This document shows positions 19,057 to 25,871 of a stretch of 64,000 bases of DNA, piece after piece. Both the position numbers and the translations under genes were made by a program. How positions within the stretch are numbered: the stretch's first letter is position 1; each line of letters opens with the position of its first letter. This DNA is from an uncultured Amylibacter sp. GTDB lineage: Bacteria; Pseudomonadota; Alphaproteobacteria; Rhodobacterales; Rhodobacteraceae. The notes beneath the pieces are model-generated. The model was not told the origin of the DNA. It was given only the letters and a program-made list of their open reading frames with translations, and searched no databases. Where the stretch lies: the NCBI GenBank assembly GCA_943846615.1, contig OX044354.1, positions 1 to 64,000 on the forward strand, read 5' to 3'.

Positions 19057-19446
19057 CTAAACTAGAACAAGGAACAGGTTGTATAGAACCGCACATATTG
19101 TGGTAATCAAACTTGTTAACATGCCGTACAGACGGCCAGCCACGAATTTGTCCGTGAATGCCATGGCATAACCATGTCCTATACGCCCCAGAACAAAAGC
19201 TGTGGATAAAATCGCAAGCATCGTCGTATTGCCAGAGTTCAGTTCCGCGATGCCGATCAAAATTACGAATAAGGGCGCGTTTTCCATCAGGTTGGCGTGG
19301 GCGCGAATTTTGCGTTCTAATTTCAAAACGCCATTGTCGCCGAGGTTGACACTTGAGGCCTGACGTTCGCCGATTACTCTGAAAATGAGGATCAATGCGA
19401 GCGTGGTTATGGCGCATGCCAGAAGCGCGGTGATTTGTAGGGGCAT
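19057..19446 (-). CDS. MAPEG family membrane protein
   Basis: 129 residues with four predicted hydrophobic helices. The MAPEG signature is RKIRAHANLMENAPLFVILIGIAEL (about residues 45-69), including the conserved R-x-x-x-A-x-x-N-x-x-E-N core. Bacterial MAPEG proteins are relatives of microsomal glutathione transferase; the enzymatic role of this short subgroup is mostly untested. It is monocistronic and convergent with mce. Confidence 0.88.
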   Translation of the reverse strand: MPLQITALLACAITTLALILIFRVIGERQASSVNLGDNGVLKLERKIRAHANLMENAPLFVILIGIAELNSGNTTMLAILSTAFVLGRIGHGYAMAFTDKFVAGRLYGMLTSLITTICAVLYNLFLVLV

Positions 19447-19565
19447 GATGATTTCCTTTGGTTTTAGATTTAGGGCAAGCTATCGGAAATTATCTGTGCC
19501 TAATAGAGGGTGTTTCGCGAACACTGTCATTCGCAATGCGGCAGATAGGTTGCGATCATTTTATG

Positions 19566-20291
19566 TTAGCTGCCATTCGGAATTGGATTGAATGGCGCGA
19601 AACCCATGCGGAGGACGTGGGCCGTGCCTTGGGTGTCCTTCACCGTCTCGCCTGACCATGATTTGATGGATGGATCGGCAGCCCATATGTTGGCGAAGAG
19701 GCGGCCCGCGACGGTGGGGATGGGGCCATCGGTTGCGCGTCGTTCGTAGATCATGTCATCGCCCACAAACCAGCGCACGTATCCATCGCCCCATTCAAAG
19801 GCATAGGCGCGGGGTTTATCGGCGGCGTCGAAATCCAGATCGATGAATTTGTTCCACATTTTACCGTCTACGAAGAGCGCCAGATGGATTTGACGGGTGT
19901 TTTTGCCCAGAAATTCGATGTCTATCTCATCGTGGCGGGTGCCGTAATGCGCGCCTGTGTAGGTGAAGAAGCCCGTGACGACGCCCGCGCCGCGTAGGGG
20001 CTGCATTGTGACCTCGTATCGACCGTATCCTGTGGGGGTGTTGCGGCGTAAGGATGCGCCGAGGTAGCGGTTTTTGCGGCCTTTTTGTGGCGCAAGGGAC
20101 AGGGTGAGGCCGTTGTTTATGGTGACCTGTTTATCCGACCAGTCGGTATCGAAATGGGGGTGGGTGAAGGTGTAATTTGCAACATACCAGTCGTTTGCGT
20201 TGAATTTTTTAAAATCCTCGACAAAGCCATCGGCGCGTGGGGATGTTCCCATTGAAAGAGCCAACATTAATCCACCCCAAAATAACCGCAT
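19566..20291 (-). CDS. Secreted family 16 glycoside hydrolase
   Basis: 241 residues after choosing the ATG at 20291, which has GAGGT four bases ahead; an upstream start at 20312 would spoil the signal peptide. Signal peptide about residues 1-22, then a jelly-roll GH16 domain. The catalytic motif HDEIDIEFLG supplies Glu122 (nucleophile), Asp124 and Glu126 (acid/base). The family cleaves beta-1,3/1,4-glucans, laminarin, agar or exopolysaccharide such as succinoglycan. The substrate is not readable here; marine relatives use it on algal glucans or their own matrix. A CtrA-type box overlaps its upstream region. Confidence 0.9.
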   Translation of the reverse strand: MRLFWGGLMLALSMGTSPRADGFVEDFKKFNANDWYVANYTFTHPHFDTDWSDKQVTINNGLTLSLAPQKGRKNRYLGASLRRNTPTGYGRYEVTMQPLRGAGVVTGFFTYTGAHYGTRHDEIDIEFLGKNTRQIHLALFVDGKMWNKFIDLDFDAADKPRAYAFEWGDGYVRWFVGDDMIYERRATDGPIPTVAGRLFANIWAADPSIKSWSGETVKDTQGTAHVLRMGFAPFNPIPNGS

Positions 20292-20303
20292 TTCGACCTC
20301 ACA

Positions 20304-20322
20304 TGTTAACAAAACGTTAACA
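20304..20322. promoter_or_regulatory. CtrA-type box and inverted repeat upstream of the GH16 gene
   Basis: TGTTAAC-AAAAC-GTTAACA is a perfect 7-bp inverted repeat. It contains TTAA-N7-TTAAC on both strands, the full CtrA recognition pattern known from alphaproteobacteria. It is 13 bp before the GH16 ATG, so binding would act as repression or at a short leader. Confidence 0.5.
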
Positions 20323-20344
20323 CAGGGGTAGGGGTGATTTTAAT

Positions 20345-20363
20345 AAAATTCTATTTGAATTTT
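20345..20363 (-). terminator. A/T-rich inverted repeat downstream of the RT-protease gene
   Basis: AAAATTC-TATTT-GAATTTT, a 7-bp stem with a 5-nt loop, 86 bp beyond the minus-strand stop of the RT-protease gene. It may end that transcript, though no other evidence supports this. Confidence 0.3.
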
Positions 20364-20448
20364 AGAGGATGGTTAATGGGGGGGTGAAAAAGTGTAAAAA
20401 ACACGGCAAGAAGAATATATCCTGATTGCAGTAATTACCTAAGGTTAA

Positions 20449-22035
20449 TCATAACCCTTTAAGTTCTTGGATTGCGATTGCAATGTCGATGGCTTCATCT
20501 GGCCCTCCCTTGTGGGCAACCCCAACAACCCGATCAAACTGGTCTACAATTGGCCCTCCAGAATTCCCTTGATTGATTTTTCCTCCAACAATAATCTGCT
20601 CGACGGCAGATTTTCTTTGGTGTCCAGCAATTTTTGTGTCCCTAATTTGGAGTCTTGAACCTGCACCGAACGATGGGTATCCCAAAATTCGTACAGGCTC
20701 CTCTACTTTTGTTTTTTCATCATATATGTTTAGACACAAATATTTTTCGGTTGGTATTGTGTGCCTTAAAATTGCAAGGTCGCGTTGCTTACAAAATTTT
20801 TCTACGGTTACCGGAAATTTTTTTGAAGGTTCATGGGGGTGGAAAATTTCAATGGATTTCGCACCTTCCACGCAATGATACGCAGTAATTAAGCCGTAGT
20901 CTTGTAAAAAAAATGCGCTACCTTGACTGAATGTTTTTGATTTTGGGTCTTTGTAGTCCTTTTCTAAAACCCAATTTGCAAGATCCCTTATTTCGCCCTT
21001 ACTATGACCAATTTTTAGCTGGTTACTTGGGAATTGATCATTAAAACGGCGAGCTAGCCCCATGTATACAGTGTCGTTGATACTTTTAACCTGAGATATC
21101 CAAGAAATTTTTCCGCGAAGGTGCTCAGAAAGAGAGCCAAATTTTCCAAGTTTTGTCTCGAATTTTTTCTGCGCAGCAGGGTAACCATTTTTTTCGAGAT
21201 CGTAGATAATTGCCCTAATATTTCTCACAAAAATTCTGGAGACATTTACCTTTTCGGACACAATTAATCCTGTAATTTCTTTGCGGGAAGAAGGCCCAAA
21301 GTACTTGATTTTATCTTCATTTGGTACAAATCCATTTGTCAAAATGATTGAAATCAACTCTTCTGATATATCTGATGTGGTTAAACGGCCTGGTGTTGGC
21401 GTGTCGTTACTGAATAATTGATGCGGGTTCGTATAGGTGGAGAAAGTCAAATCATCTGCGTAACGGGTGTATTTTATACGCCGAGTTTTGCAAAATTTCA
21501 TTAACTGCCTATCCATTTTTAAGGATATCATATTCGAAATAATTGGGCTGGTTGGCGCACCTTGAGGTAATTTATTACCTACACATGTAATTGCGATAAG
21601 GTACTCTAGAACATCGTCGGGAACTCCAAGAGTGCGGAATAATCCAGAGACTCTGTTTTCGCTGATCGTAGGGAAATAGTCCTTTAAATCAATATTAATT
21701 ACGTGATTCCGACCCAAATGTTCTTCAGCATTAGTTATTGCCGAACGGTTTTTTACAAATCCATGAACGGGCTTCCTTGGCGTATGCATTTTCACAAACA
21801 CATCTAGGATACCTCTCTGTAAAAATAAAAGACGTTTGTTTGGCGCATTAATTACGCGTACTCCGCCCGAGCGTTTCCTAATTGTGAAATGGGAGTACAT
21901 CTTGGATCGATGTTTTTTTATTACTGCCAGTTCATTGTCCGTAACGTCTAAGTAAGTTTTGAAGGAGCTCAAATCTGTAAATTCTGGAGGAGGTTTGGTG
22001 GTGTGCCCAAACATAACACCAATTGCAGTTGGCAT
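20449..22035 (-). CDS. Retron-type reverse transcriptase fused to a trypsin-like serine protease
   Basis: 528 residues in two modules. RT (about 40-340): motif A NIDLKDYFPTI with Asp116, LPQGAPTSPIISN (157-168), the catalytic YADD at 192-195, and an ITGL element (254-257) like the VTG motif of retron RTs. Protease (about 365-528): His387 in TAYHC, Asp419 in QRDLAIL, Ser492 in QGNSGGP, so the chymotrypsin-type triad is complete. There is no signal peptide, so the protein is probably cytosolic. AGGAGG precedes the ATG by 9-10 bases. The gene is clearly more A/T-rich than its neighbours. Retron RTs make msDNA and many are anti-phage; fusion to a protease suggests the effector is in the same chain. 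No separate effector gene is adjacent. Confidence 0.9.
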   Translation of the reverse strand: MPTAIGVMFGHTTKPPPEFTDLSSFKTYLDVTDNELAVIKKHRSKMYSHFTIRKRSGGVRVINAPNKRLLFLQRGILDVFVKMHTPRKPVHGFVKNRSAITNAEEHLGRNHVINIDLKDYFPTISENRVSGLFRTLGVPDDVLEYLIAITCVGNKLPQGAPTSPIISNMISLKMDRQLMKFCKTRRIKYTRYADDLTFSTYTNPHQLFSNDTPTPGRLTTSDISEELISIILTNGFVPNEDKIKYFGPSSRKEITGLIVSEKVNVSRIFVRNIRAIIYDLEKNGYPAAQKKFETKLGKFGSLSEHLRGKISWISQVKSINDTVYMGLARRFNDQFPSNQLKIGHSKGEIRDLANWVLEKDYKDPKSKTFSQGSAFFLQDYGLITAYHCVEGAKSIEIFHPHEPSKKFPVTVEKFCKQRDLAILRHTIPTEKYLCLNIYDEKTKVEEPVRILGYPSFGAGSRLQIRDTKIAGHQRKSAVEQIIVGGKINQGNSGGPIVDQFDRVVGVAHKGGPDEAIDIAIAIQELKGL

Positions 22036-22152
22036 GAGACTTCGCCTCCTTTCATCCGATTGAGTACATGATGCACTCGGATCATGTTGATTTGATGTAG
22101 CATTTTATCTCACGTCGCAGTTACGACAACGCGTTCTGCGAGGCGAAGCCTC
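22036..22152 (-). ncRNA. Candidate msr-msd (retron) RNA upstream of the RT-protease gene
   Basis: On the minus strand, 5'-GAGGCTTCGCCTC (22152-22140) is complementary to 5'-GAGGCGAAGTCTC (22048-22036) over 13 bp with one G-U pair. These are the a1/a2 ends expected of a retron RNA. The 91 nt between them hold a GTCG/CGAC hairpin (22114-22127) and a strong hairpin at 22054-22082 (7-bp stem GAGTRCA, triloop, plus a 4-bp ATCC/GGAT clamp). The a2 segment abuts the start codon and covers the Shine-Dalgarno. Each 13-mer is also self-complementary, so the match could partly reflect two similar hairpins. Confidence 0.5.
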
Positions 22153-22158
22153 AGAATT

Positions 22159-22187
22159 TTTTTATCGTTGAAACTTCCGTGGTTCAA
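22159..22187 (-). promoter_or_regulatory. Candidate promoter for the retron RNA and RT gene
   Basis: On the minus strand, TTGAAC (22187-22182) and TAAAAA (22164-22159) are spaced by 17 bp. Initiation about 7 bases downstream would fall at 22152, the first base of the proposed a1 segment. A GTTGAA/TTCAAC inverted repeat (22167-22188) spans the -35 and spacer. Confidence 0.35.
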
Positions 22188-22237
22188 CCTAAAATTGAAA
22201 TTAAATTGGGGTTGGATTGTATACTTTCGTTGAATTA

Positions 22238-22340
22238 CTAACTATGCACCATAACCGCGACCACCATCGGCTCTGGGTCTTCTGCGAAATACTGGGTTTG
22301 GCCTCGGGATAATTCACGTGCCAAGGCCGCTTGGTTTTTC
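22238..22340 (-). pseudogene. Duplicated 3' end of the 24490-24837 lipoprotein gene
   Basis: In the correct minus-strand frame this stretch encodes KNQAALARELSRGQTQYFAEDPEPMVVAVMVHS and a stop. It is the same C-terminus as the lipoprotein gene 2.25 kb away, with one D-to-E change. The 102 bp 22239-22340 align without gaps to 24491-24592 with five mismatches. No start codon or 5' part is present, so it is a gene remnant. It lies between the retron region and the SnoaL genes. Confidence 0.9.
22239..22340. repeat. Direct repeat copy 1 (102 bp)
   Basis: Pairs with 24491-24592 in direct orientation at a constant offset of 2252 bp; 97 of 102 bases identical by eye. The two copies bracket the SnoaL-SnoaL-LysR block. 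Confidence 0.93.
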
Positions 22341-22399
22341 GGGGGAGGGTGACGGTCAACAGTGACCATAGGCTATCTGTTTTTATTTTGCATTGTTGG

Positions 22400-22428
22400 C
22401 CTCGTACTTGGGGGGCCCAAATACGAGG
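22400..22428 (-). terminator. Strong hairpin after the first SnoaL-like gene
   Basis: CCTCGTA-c-TTGGG (22400-22412) pairs with CCCAA-a-TACGAGG (22416-22428): 12 bp with one mismatch and a 3-nt loop. It is 11 bp beyond the minus-strand stop at 22440. It lacks a clear T-tract but is placed as a transcription end. Confidence 0.5.
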
Positions 22429-22439
22429 TATTCGTTTTG

Positions 22440-22934
22440 TTATTTTGCGTGGAACGCGCGGCTGACGGCGTAGCTGTCTTCGAACCAGTTCCATAGAATG
22501 ACTTGGCCATCCTTTACCTTGGCTCGCAGGGCGAAATTGAAAGGTGTTGTTTCAACGCCAGATCTCGTCAGTTTGGTTTTCATACGGCCAAATATTGCAA
22601 CCGTATCACCTGAAGCAAAAGCGTCTTCGGTTTCCCACAGGGTTGTTTCGAGATTTTTTGAAAAGACGCCAAGGAATGCAAATATTTCCTCTTTGCCGTT
22701 CCATGGGCCGATCCATGGCATGGCTTTGTCGCCTTCGTTTTGCCAGACCATATTATCGTGCATTAATGCGGCGACTGTATCCATGTCGCCGCCGCCCATT
22801 GCGCCCATAAATGACATGACTGTGTCCAATGATGCTTGGCTTGTTTGATCCATACCATCGGCCAGTGTTGGTGCCGCCAAAGATAGGCCCAAGGCCGTTG
22901 TTGCGGTGGCTGTGATTGCTTGTCTTCTGTTCAT
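22440..22934 (-). CDS. Exported NTF2/SnoaL-like protein
   Basis: 164 residues starting at the ATG at 22934 behind AAGGAG. A Tat/Sec-like signal (MNRRQAITATATTALGLSLAAPTLA) is followed by a SnoaL/NTF2-like cone fold (DTVMSFMGAMGGGDMDTVAALMHDNMVWQN, then WNGKEEIFAFL). SnoaL-like proteins bind small ligands or act as cyclases, isomerases or hydratases; the role here is unknown. It follows a second SnoaL-like gene 58 bp upstream on the same strand. Both lie divergent to a LysR regulator, which suggests a small inducible unit. Confidence 0.82.
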   Translation of the reverse strand: MNRRQAITATATTALGLSLAAPTLADGMDQTSQASLDTVMSFMGAMGGGDMDTVAALMHDNMVWQNEGDKAMPWIGPWNGKEEIFAFLGVFSKNLETTLWETEDAFASGDTVAIFGRMKTKLTRSGVETTPFNFALRAKVKDGQVILWNWFEDSYAVSRAFHAK

Positions 22935-22992
22935 GTTCTTCTCCTTATGAAAAACCGCATTCCAAGGATTTGAAATGCGGCGTGGATTTAGA

Positions 22993-23472
22993 TTATTTGC
23001 CTGACAATTGTTGCAATGCGCCTGCCCAGTCTTCGACGTGGTATGTTTTTGCGATGGCACCATTTTCCATGTGATGGATATCGATCGTTAGGATATCAAA
23101 GCTGCGACCTTGGCCATCTACACCGAAGAATGGTGCCACAGGGGTGCCGGTTGCGCGGCTACGTACAACGATTGTGTCGCCAGCCTCGATCATGTCTTCG
23201 ACGGCCCAGTTCAAATCAGGAACCAATTTGCTGAAACCGCCCATTTGGCCCAGAAACGCGTCGATGGATTTTGATTTGCCAGAGTAATCACCAATGCTTT
23301 CCCATGTTGGGGCTGTGTTTTCTTTGACGTCTTGTTGGTGTGATTGTGATCCTGGATTGCTGAGCAAGTCATAGAATTTTTGAACCGTTGCGATGTTGTC
23401 CGCGAATGCGATGTTTGCATTGGTTGCCAAGGCGACGGTTGCGCCGGTGATGATGTTTTTAAGATTTGTCAT
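22993..23472 (-). CDS. Exported SnoaL-like (ester cyclase/NTF2 family) protein
   Basis: 159 residues from the ATG at 23472 with AAAGGA upstream. The signal peptide is about MTNLKNIITGATVALATNANIAFA. The body matches SnoaL-type ester cyclases: VQKFYDLLSNP, SKSIDAFLGQMGGFSKLVPDLNWAVEDMIEAGDTIVVRSRATGT, and HMENGAIAKTYHVEDW near the C-terminus, with the usual His/Asp pocket residues. An in-frame extension to 23625 is not used because it would run through the shared promoter with LysR and bury the signal peptide. It is first in the minus-strand pair; the substrate is unknown. Confidence 0.83.
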   Translation of the reverse strand: MTNLKNIITGATVALATNANIAFADNIATVQKFYDLLSNPGSQSHQQDVKENTAPTWESIGDYSGKSKSIDAFLGQMGGFSKLVPDLNWAVEDMIEAGDTIVVRSRATGTPVAPFFGVDGQGRSFDILTIDIHHMENGAIAKTYHVEDWAGALQQLSGK

Positions 23473-23588
23473 AATAAAGTCCTTTGTCTGTTTGGGCGTC
23501 TGCTGATCGCCATGTGATGAATATGGACAATGTTTGATTAATTGATAATATCGTATTGTTAGATATGTTTGTTTGGATATTTTGAATA

Positions 23589-24479
23589 ATGATTGACAGA
23601 TTGCGCCAGATGGCAATTTTTGCAAAAGCGATGGATCACGGCTCTTTCAGAGGGGCGGCGAATGAGTTGCACCTGTCGCCATCTGTGGTGAGCCATCATA
23701 TTTCAGAACTTGAAGAACATTTAGGCGTAGCGTTGCTGCATCGCACAACGCGAAAACTTCGTTTGACTATTGAGGGGGAACGTTTGTTGGTCGCGGCACA
23801 TAACATGTTGGACGCGGTGGAAGGGGAGTTGGAAGCGATTGCCGAGACCGCGAGAGATCCAAGTGGTGCATTGCGAATAACGTTGCCGTCGGTTTTGTCC
23901 AAGTCACCCTTTATTGGGATGATCGCGGCGTTCATGCGCAAGTATCCACGCATTACAGTGAGTTTGGATTTTTCGGATGAGCGCAAGGATTTGATAGATG
24001 GAGGGTTTGATCTGGCTGTGCGTATGGGGTTGAGTGCGAAGACATCAGCGTCGAGCCGTAAATTGCGTTTGCTTAAGAGGATGTTGGTTGCTTCTCCGGA
24101 ATATGTCGCGCAACAGGGTGGGGCGCTAAGCCCTGCGGATATGGAGAATTGGCAATGGTTGGAGCTGGCACCGCTTAAGAATGCACCTATTGTTTTTACG
24201 CAAGAAGGTGAAAAACGAGCCATACAAAACAGGGCCTCCCAAATGTCGTGTAATGATGCGCAGGCTGTTTACGAGTTAGCGCGGTCAGGGGCGGGTATTG
24301 GCATTGTACCTGCTTATTTGGCCAATGAGGATTTAAAAGAAGGACGGATTGTGAATGTTTTGCCTGACTGGAAGTTGGAGGCGATACAGATGTATCTGGA
24401 CTGGCCAGTGAATGCGCCCCGTCAGGGCCTTATTCGATTGTTTGTTGATGAGATGAGTAAGGAAAAAGTTCCTAAGTAG
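23589..24479 (+). CDS. LysR-family transcriptional regulator
   Basis: 296 residues. N-terminal HTH: FAKAMDHGSFRGAANELHLSPSVVSHHISELEEHLGVALLHRTTRKLRLT (about residues 11-60). The C-terminal half is the substrate-binding fold of the DsdC/CrgA-like subgroup (RKLRLLKRMLVASPEYV, GAGIGIVPAYLA). It is divergent from the two SnoaL genes with a 116-bp spacer and so is their probable regulator. The spacer contains the near-palindrome AATATCGTATT, a possible LysR site. The whole three-gene block is bracketed by the 102-bp direct repeats. Confidence 0.9.
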   Translation: MIDRLRQMAIFAKAMDHGSFRGAANELHLSPSVVSHHISELEEHLGVALLHRTTRKLRLTIEGERLLVAAHNMLDAVEGELEAIAETARDPSGALRITLPSVLSKSPFIGMIAAFMRKYPRITVSLDFSDERKDLIDGGFDLAVRMGLSAKTSASSRKLRLLKRMLVASPEYVAQQGGALSPADMENWQWLELAPLKNAPIVFTQEGEKRAIQNRASQMSCNDAQAVYELARSGAGIGIVPAYLANEDLKEGRIVNVLPDWKLEAIQMYLDWPVNAPRQGLIRLFVDEMSKEKVPK

Positions 24480-24489
24480 ACAGGGAGTA

Positions 24490-24837
24490 TTAACTATGCA
24501 CCATAACTGCGACCACCATCGGCTCTGGGTCATCTGCGAAATACTGGGTTTGGCCGCGGGATAATTCGCGCGCCAAGGCCGCTTGGTTTTTCACGGGGGT
24601 TTTGGCGACCGCGTATAATCCATCCAGTGTGGGGCCGTGGCCTGCGATCACATCTGCGCGTAGGGCGGGTTTGTTTTCTGTTATATACACCGCCACGCGT
24701 TTGCGTCGTGCGTTATAGAAGCCGTTTTCCACGCCTGTGGTGACTGCGCCAATTGGTAACAGTAACGGGTTGCCTAGGTGAGTGGCTTGGGTGTTTGAGC
24801 ATCCAACGAGCATTATGCAAAGGGTCAATATACGCAT
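24490..24837 (-). CDS. Hypothetical lipoprotein
   Basis: 115 residues starting at MRILTLCIMLVGCSN: a short signal with the lipobox LVGC, so Cys13 is probably lipidated. The mature part is basic, with KRVAVYITENKPALRADVIAGHGPTLDGLYAVAKTP and the C-terminal LARELSRGQTQYF. It belongs to no family I can name. A longer frame to 24966 lacks a signal and is not preferred. Its last 33 codons are repeated at 22238-22340. It is convergent with the LysR gene (10-bp gap) and divergent from the oxygenase gene. Confidence 0.7.
   Translation of the reverse strand: MRILTLCIMLVGCSNTQATHLGNPLLLPIGAVTTGVENGFYNARRKRVAVYITENKPALRADVIAGHGPTLDGLYAVAKTPVKNQAALARELSRGQTQYFADDPEPMVVAVMVHS
24491..24592. repeat. Direct repeat copy 2 (102 bp), inside the lipoprotein gene
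   Basis: The intact source copy of the repeat at 22239-22340; it forms the 3' end of the lipoprotein gene. Confidence 0.93.
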
Positions 24838-25002
24838 GGAGCGATCATAGGGGCTGTGATGTGCGCTGCGCAAGTGGGCAATGTTTTGACGCGAGGCAGT
24901 AGCAAGGGTTGGTCGGAAACAGGCCGCAAGATTGTCGTGTTTTTGATAGATGTTTGTTTCGACCATATTAGCCTGTCTAAATAAGCACAGCGGAGACTTG
25001 TT

Positions 25003-25842
25003 ATGGTTTTACCTTCATCTTTGATCGATCTAGAGCGCTATCCGATTGAACAAGAGGGGCCTGCGCGAGACAAAATCCTATCGCAAGTGCGGGCGGATTT
25101 GGCCAAGGATGGATGTGCAGTCATCAAAGGGTTCTTGTCCGCGCAAGGTGTTGAAACCCTGCGAAAGCAGGCGGAGAGTGTCGCGGAACGGGGGCACAGA
25201 TCGTTTAATCGAACCAACCCGTATTTCACCCAAGATGATCCCAGTTTGCCAAGTGATGATCCAAGGCGACAGTTTTATGATCGATCAAACAGCTTTGTCC
25301 CTGCAGATAATTTCCCGAAGGGGAGCGCGCTGCGGAATTTATACGAGTATCCGCAGATGACGGCCTTTGTTAAGGCGTGTTTGCAAGAAGAGGATTTCTA
25401 CCCTTATGACGATCCTTTGGCGGATGTGATTGTGAATGCGGCGGAGGACGGCAATGGGTTCCCTTGGCATTTTGATACGAACAATTTCACCGTCACCTTG
25501 GCTATACAAAACGCCGACGCCGGCGGTGAGTTTGAGTATGCGCCCAACATCCGCAAAGACGGCGAGAATTTTGACCAAGTGAAAGCAGTTTTGGAAGGGC
25601 GTTCGGATCAGGTAACAAGTTTAGCGTTGGAACCCGGAGATTTGCAAATTTTTCGCGGGCGGTATTCACTGCATCGTGTTGCGCCGCTGCGCGGGGATAC
25701 GCGCAGATATGTGGCGATCTTTTCCTATGTTGAAGAGCCAGGGATGGTGGCAACGCCAGAGCGGTGCAAGCAATTGTATGGCCGTGCTTTGCCGATCCAT
25801 TACGAACGCGCGGGGCAACGGGCGGACAGCTATTTGGACTGA
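25003..25842 (+). CDS. 2-oxoglutarate/Fe(II)-type dioxygenase-like protein
   Basis: 279 residues with a double-stranded beta-helix oxygenase pattern. The HxD iron ligands are in PWHFDTNNFTVTLAIQ (about residues 155-157), the distal His in RYSLHRVAP near residue 225, and a downstream Arg (RRYVAIFSY) could bind 2-oxoglutarate. It resembles the ArpA/HalD-like group. HFD rather than HxG at the facial triad argues for hydroxylase rather than halogenase chemistry. The substrate is unknown; amino-acid hydroxylation is a reasonable guess. Monocistronic, with a weak GGAGA site before the ATG. Confidence 0.75.
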   Translation: MVLPSSLIDLERYPIEQEGPARDKILSQVRADLAKDGCAVIKGFLSAQGVETLRKQAESVAERGHRSFNRTNPYFTQDDPSLPSDDPRRQFYDRSNSFVPADNFPKGSALRNLYEYPQMTAFVKACLQEEDFYPYDDPLADVIVNAAEDGNGFPWHFDTNNFTVTLAIQNADAGGEFEYAPNIRKDGENFDQVKAVLEGRSDQVTSLALEPGDLQIFRGRYSLHRVAPLRGDTRRYVAIFSYVEEPGMVATPERCKQLYGRALPIHYERAGQRADSYLD

Positions 25843-25871
25843 TTTCGGGCGAATGTGGGGCCGCACCTAGA

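Noticed and set aside
20573..20888. Plus-strand open frames across the 3' part of the RT-protease gene
   Set aside because: Antisense to the protease domain, with no domain match or ribosome-binding site; low-complexity shadow frames.
22201..22494. Basic 97-residue open frame on the minus strand
   Set aside because: It runs out of frame through the duplicated lipoprotein fragment and the hairpin; the meaningful frame there is the gene remnant.
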